Program-made: the position numbers and the translations under genes | Part shown: positions 60,476 through 64,000 of the stretch, in pieces | Position numbering within the stretch: the stretch's first letter is position 1 | Layout: each line of letters opens with the position of its first letter | Assembly (NCBI RefSeq): GCF_963378075.1 | Contig: NZ_OY726394.1 | Location: forward strand, 3,596,001-3,660,000 | Direction of reading: 5' to 3' | Source: Mycolicibacter sp. MU0083 | GTDB lineage: Bacteria; Actinomycetota; Actinomycetes; Mycobacteriales; Mycobacteriaceae | DNA length: 64,000 nucleotides | The notes under the pieces: model-generated | Told to the model about the DNA's origin: nothing | Database searches by the model: none | What the model saw: only the letters and a program-made list of their open reading frames with translations

Positions 60476-61723
60476 TCAGTGCGCTACCGGGCACGCGCCG
60501 CTGTAGTCGACCGGCCAGTGCTTGATGCCGTTGAGCCAGCCGGACTTCAACCGCTCGGGGTCGCCGATCGGTTTCAGGTCGGGCATGTGGTCGGCGATCG
60601 CGTTGAAGATCAGGTCGATCGTCAGGCGGGCCAGGTTGGCGCCGATGCAGTAGTGCGCACCGGTGCCGCCGAAGCCGACGTGCGGGTTCGGGTCACGCAG
60701 GATGTTGAAGGTGAACGGGTCCTCGAACACCTCTTCGTCGAAGTTGGCCGAACGGTAGGACATCACCACTCGCTCACCGGCCTTGATCTTCACGCCGGAG
60801 ATCTCGGTGTCTTCGCTGGCGGTGCGCTGGAACGCCGAAACCGGGGTGGCCCAACGGATGATCTCGTCCACGGCGGTCTTCGGGCGTTCCTTCTTGTACA
60901 GCTCCCACTGGTCGGGGTTCTGCGAGAACGCGACCATGCCGTGGGTGATCGAGTTGCGGCTGGTCTCGTTGCCGGCCACGGCGAGCATGACCACGAAGAA
61001 GCCGAACTCGTCGTCGCTGAGCTTCTCGCCGTCGACGTCGGCCTGGATCAGCTTGGTGACGATGTCGTCGGTGGGGTTCACGCCCCGCTCTTCGGCCATC
61101 TTCATCGCGTAGGTGATCAGCTCGAACGACGACATGGCCGGGTCGACGTCGGCGTACTCGGGGTCTTCACCGGCGGTCATCTCGTTGGACCAGCGGAACA
61201 GCTTGCCGCGGTCGTCCTGGGGCACACCGAGCAGTTCGGCGATGGCCTGCAGCGGCAGTTCGCAGGAGACCTGCTCGACGAAGTCGCCGGTGTTGCTGGC
61301 CGCGGCGCTCTCGGCGATCTTCTGCGCGCGTGACCTCAGCTCGTCCTCGAGCCGCGCCAGCGCGCGGGGCGTGAAGCCGCGCGAGATGATCTTGCGCAAC
61401 CGGGTGTGGTGCGGGGCGTCCATGTTGAGCATCACCGCGCGCTGCAGATCGACCGCTTCGCGGGTCATGTCCTGCGGCCAGACCGGGATGGCGCCGTTCA
61501 TCGCACTGGAGAAGACCTCGCTGCGCAGCGAGACGTCCTTGACGTCCTTGTGCTTGGTCACCAGCCAGTAGCCCTTGTCACCGAAGCCACCGGTGCCGCC
61601 GGGCACGTCGACCCAGTGCACCGGCTCGGACTTACGCAGCTCGGCGAGCTCCTTGACCGGCAGGCCTTTGAGGTTCAGCTCCGAGTCGAGGAGGTCTAAG
61701 TCGTGGGGGACGGGGCAGCCCAT
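60476..61723 (-). CDS. cyp125: Cytochrome P450 CYP125 (steroid C26 monooxygenase)
   Basis: A 415-residue P450 orthologous to CYP125A1 (Rv3545c), including the ending GIKHWPVDYSGACPVAH. I-helix AVAGNETSRNSIT, ExxR in DEIIRWATPV, and heme loop GFGGTGAHYCIG are intact. It starts side-chain breakdown by oxidising the terminal methyl of cholesterol or cholestenone to the acid. It heads the fadE28/29-chsH-ltp2 operon and is divergent from fadA5. Confidence 0.95.
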   Translation of the reverse strand: MGCPVPHDLDLLDSELNLKGLPVKELAELRKSEPVHWVDVPGGTGGFGDKGYWLVTKHKDVKDVSLRSEVFSSAMNGAIPVWPQDMTREAVDLQRAVMLNMDAPHHTRLRKIISRGFTPRALARLEDELRSRAQKIAESAAASNTGDFVEQVSCELPLQAIAELLGVPQDDRGKLFRWSNEMTAGEDPEYADVDPAMSSFELITYAMKMAEERGVNPTDDIVTKLIQADVDGEKLSDDEFGFFVVMLAVAGNETSRNSITHGMVAFSQNPDQWELYKKERPKTAVDEIIRWATPVSAFQRTASEDTEISGVKIKAGERVVMSYRSANFDEEVFEDPFTFNILRDPNPHVGFGGTGAHYCIGANLARLTIDLIFNAIADHMPDLKPIGDPERLKSGWLNGIKHWPVDYSGACPVAH

Positions 61724-61866
61724 GTGCCTACTCCTAGGGTGATCTATTGCCTACTGTGCGGGTTCGACGACGTCGGAACAACGCCGTCTAGTGTCCGATT
61801 GCGACCATTGAAACACGGCCCGACCGCAGATCAAAGGCGGTGCCGCATCGCCGCTTGTCAGACTAA

Positions 61867-61880
61867 TGAAACGTGTTCTA
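61867..61880. promoter_or_regulatory. KstR operator, fadA5/cyp125
   Basis: TGAAACGTGTTCTA fits TnnAACnnGTTnnA. It ends 10 bp before the fadA5 ATG in the 167-bp divergent region with cyp125, and may control both. Confidence 0.86.
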
Positions 61881-61881
61881 G

Positions 61882-63041
<1,160 letters not shown>

Positions 63042-63042
<1 letters not shown>

Positions 63043-63431
63043 TGGTTGCGGTTCCCGAGGCCGCCCGCATCGCGGCCGCCCAGTCCTACATCGACGGATT
63101 GGTCAGTCACGACGCGTCGGCGGTTCCGTTCAGCCCGGACTGCGTCCGTATCGAGATGGGGCTCAAGACCGGTTTCTCCGGGAATCACTTGCGCCGCAGC
63201 CTGAACCGCGGTCCGCAGTTCCGGGTGATCGCACGGGCCACGACGCCGGAGTTCAGCGTCGACGGCGACGACGTGCGGGCGGTCTTCGACATCATCACCA
63301 AACCCTCGTTGTTCGGGATGCGGGTCTGCAGCCACGTCGACGAGGTATTCCGGATCCCGGCCGACAGCCCGGACGGCACCGCGGTGATCCACCACATCCG
63401 GGCTGCACTTCGTCCGTTCGTCCAACGCTAA
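63042..63431 (+). CDS. Small hypothetical protein coupled to fadA5
   Basis: A 129-residue protein (GTG 63042 overlapping the fadA5 TAG). It has an NTF2-like or DUF8021-type flavour: EAARIAAAQSYIDGLVSHDA, VRIEMGLKTGFSGNHLRRSL, and VRAVFDIITKPSLFGMRVCS. It may bind a hydrophobic ligand. Coupling to fadA5 suggests a role in steroid-CoA processing or regulation; family assignment is tentative. The next gene follows after 9 bp. Confidence 0.65.
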
Positions 63432-63440
63432 GGTGGGCCG

Positions 63441-63929
63441 GTGAGCAACCCAGACATCCCCGAGAAACCGAAGTCGCTGGATTCGCCGGTCACCGGCACG
63501 ATCATCAAGTGGATGTCGCGGGCCAACACCTGGGCCTTCAAGGCGACCGGCGGCCGGGTGGGCGCCAAATGGCGACTGGGCACCAAGCATTTCGGTGATG
63601 TCCCCGAGGTCGGCATCCTGACCACCATCGGACGTAAGAGCGGCCAGCAGCGGGAGTCCCCGCTGCTGTTCCTGCGCGAAGGCGACCGGGTGGTTCTGGT
63701 GGCCTCGCAGGGTGGGCGTTCCACCAACCCGATGTGGTACCTGAATCTGAAGGCCAACCCGCAGGTGACGTTCCGGGTCCGCGGCGAGGTGTTGTCGCTG
63801 CGTGCCCGCGACGCCGACGAATCCGAGCGGGCGGCCTACTGGCCCAAGCTGGACGCGATGTACCCGGACTTCGTCAACTACCGGGCCTGGGCCGGTCGGG
63901 AGATCCCGATCGTCATCTGCGACCCCTAA
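63441..63929 (+). CDS. ddn: Deazaflavin (F420)-dependent nitroreductase Ddn-like
   Basis: A 162-residue protein of the Rv3547 family (GTG start). The N-terminus IIKWMSRANTWAFKATGG, the core VGILTTIGRKSGQQRESPLL, and NPMWYLNLKANPQVTFRVRG are characteristic. Such proteins use reduced F420 to reduce quinones; the M. tuberculosis member activates nitroimidazoles such as pretomanid. A 4-Tyr/Ser pocket residue comparison would be needed to say whether this homologue does so. Probably co-transcribed with fadA5. Confidence 0.87.
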   Translation: MSNPDIPEKPKSLDSPVTGTIIKWMSRANTWAFKATGGRVGAKWRLGTKHFGDVPEVGILTTIGRKSGQQRESPLLFLREGDRVVLVASQGGRSTNPMWYLNLKANPQVTFRVRGEVLSLRARDADESERAAYWPKLDAMYPDFVNYRAWAGREIPIVICDP

Positions 63930-64000
63930 AGGTCTACCGGCACTTCTTGTTTCGCGGCGGGTGCGCTGAGGCGCCGCCGCGGTTCCAATCTCTCCCATGC

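Overview
The window is high-GC chromosomal DNA from a mycobacterium. From about 20.9 kb to the right end it follows the gene order of the Mycobacterium tuberculosis cholesterol-catabolism locus (fadD19-echA19 through fadA5-ddn, about Rv3515c-Rv3547), with several insertions and substitutions. Family and ortholog names are recognised from protein motifs and memory of family sequences; no database search was run.

Left part (1058-15829): an integrated phage-like element of 14,767 bp (repeat to repeat) that splits a DUF222/HNH gene of the 13E12 family. The 5' part of that gene lies at the right junction (to 16993) and the 3' part at the left junction (604-1053). The integration module (large serine integrase, zinc-ribbon protein, RDF-like 72-aa protein, DUF6011-like zinc ribbon, DUF3631 ATPase) parallels phiRv1, which also integrates in REP13E12 genes. 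The rest carries a WhiB-like regulator, a small zinc finger, a Gp37-like minor tail protein, an excisionase-like HTH protein, an HNH nuclease, a possible small terminase and a large terminase. There is no recognisable capsid, protease, portal, tape measure or lysis gene, so it looks more like a satellite or a decayed prophage than a complete phage. Between the terminase and the left junction lies cargo: a 2-oxoglutarate oxygenase, a hicAB toxin-antitoxin pair, a membrane protein with a duplicated N-terminus, and four overlapping small genes on the other strand.

17.0-20.9 kb: a secreted beta-lactamase-like protein, a GabD2-type aldehyde dehydrogenase and a WS/DGAT wax ester synthase.

20.9-64 kb, steroid catabolism: side-chain activation and oxidation (FadD19, EchA19, CYP142, CYP125 and a second CYP125-like P450, Ltp4, Ltp3, ChsH3-like hydratase, Ltp2, ChsH1, ChsH2, FadE29, FadE28, FadA5), ring opening (KshA, KstD) and the last ring-derived steps (HsaE, HsaG, HsaF). 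Seven sites match the KstR consensus TnnAACnnGTTnnA and lie upstream of the fadD19/echA19, DUF35-ltp4-ltp3, kshA, hsaEGF, cyp125-like, kstD and fadA5/cyp125 units.

Genes interleaved with this set include a DUF5631-type protein with a membrane partner, a tandem pair of secreted paralogs, an IclR-headed group (SnoaL-like, F420-type oxidoreductase, EthD-like), a hemophore-like protein, a RecQ helicase with a phosphoribosyltransferase-like tail, and a PPE-PPW protein with nine His-Asp pairs behind a Zur-like box. The most notable observations are the phiRv1-like satellite placed downstream of a perfect LexA box, and the Zur-box/His-Asp-repeat PPE gene.
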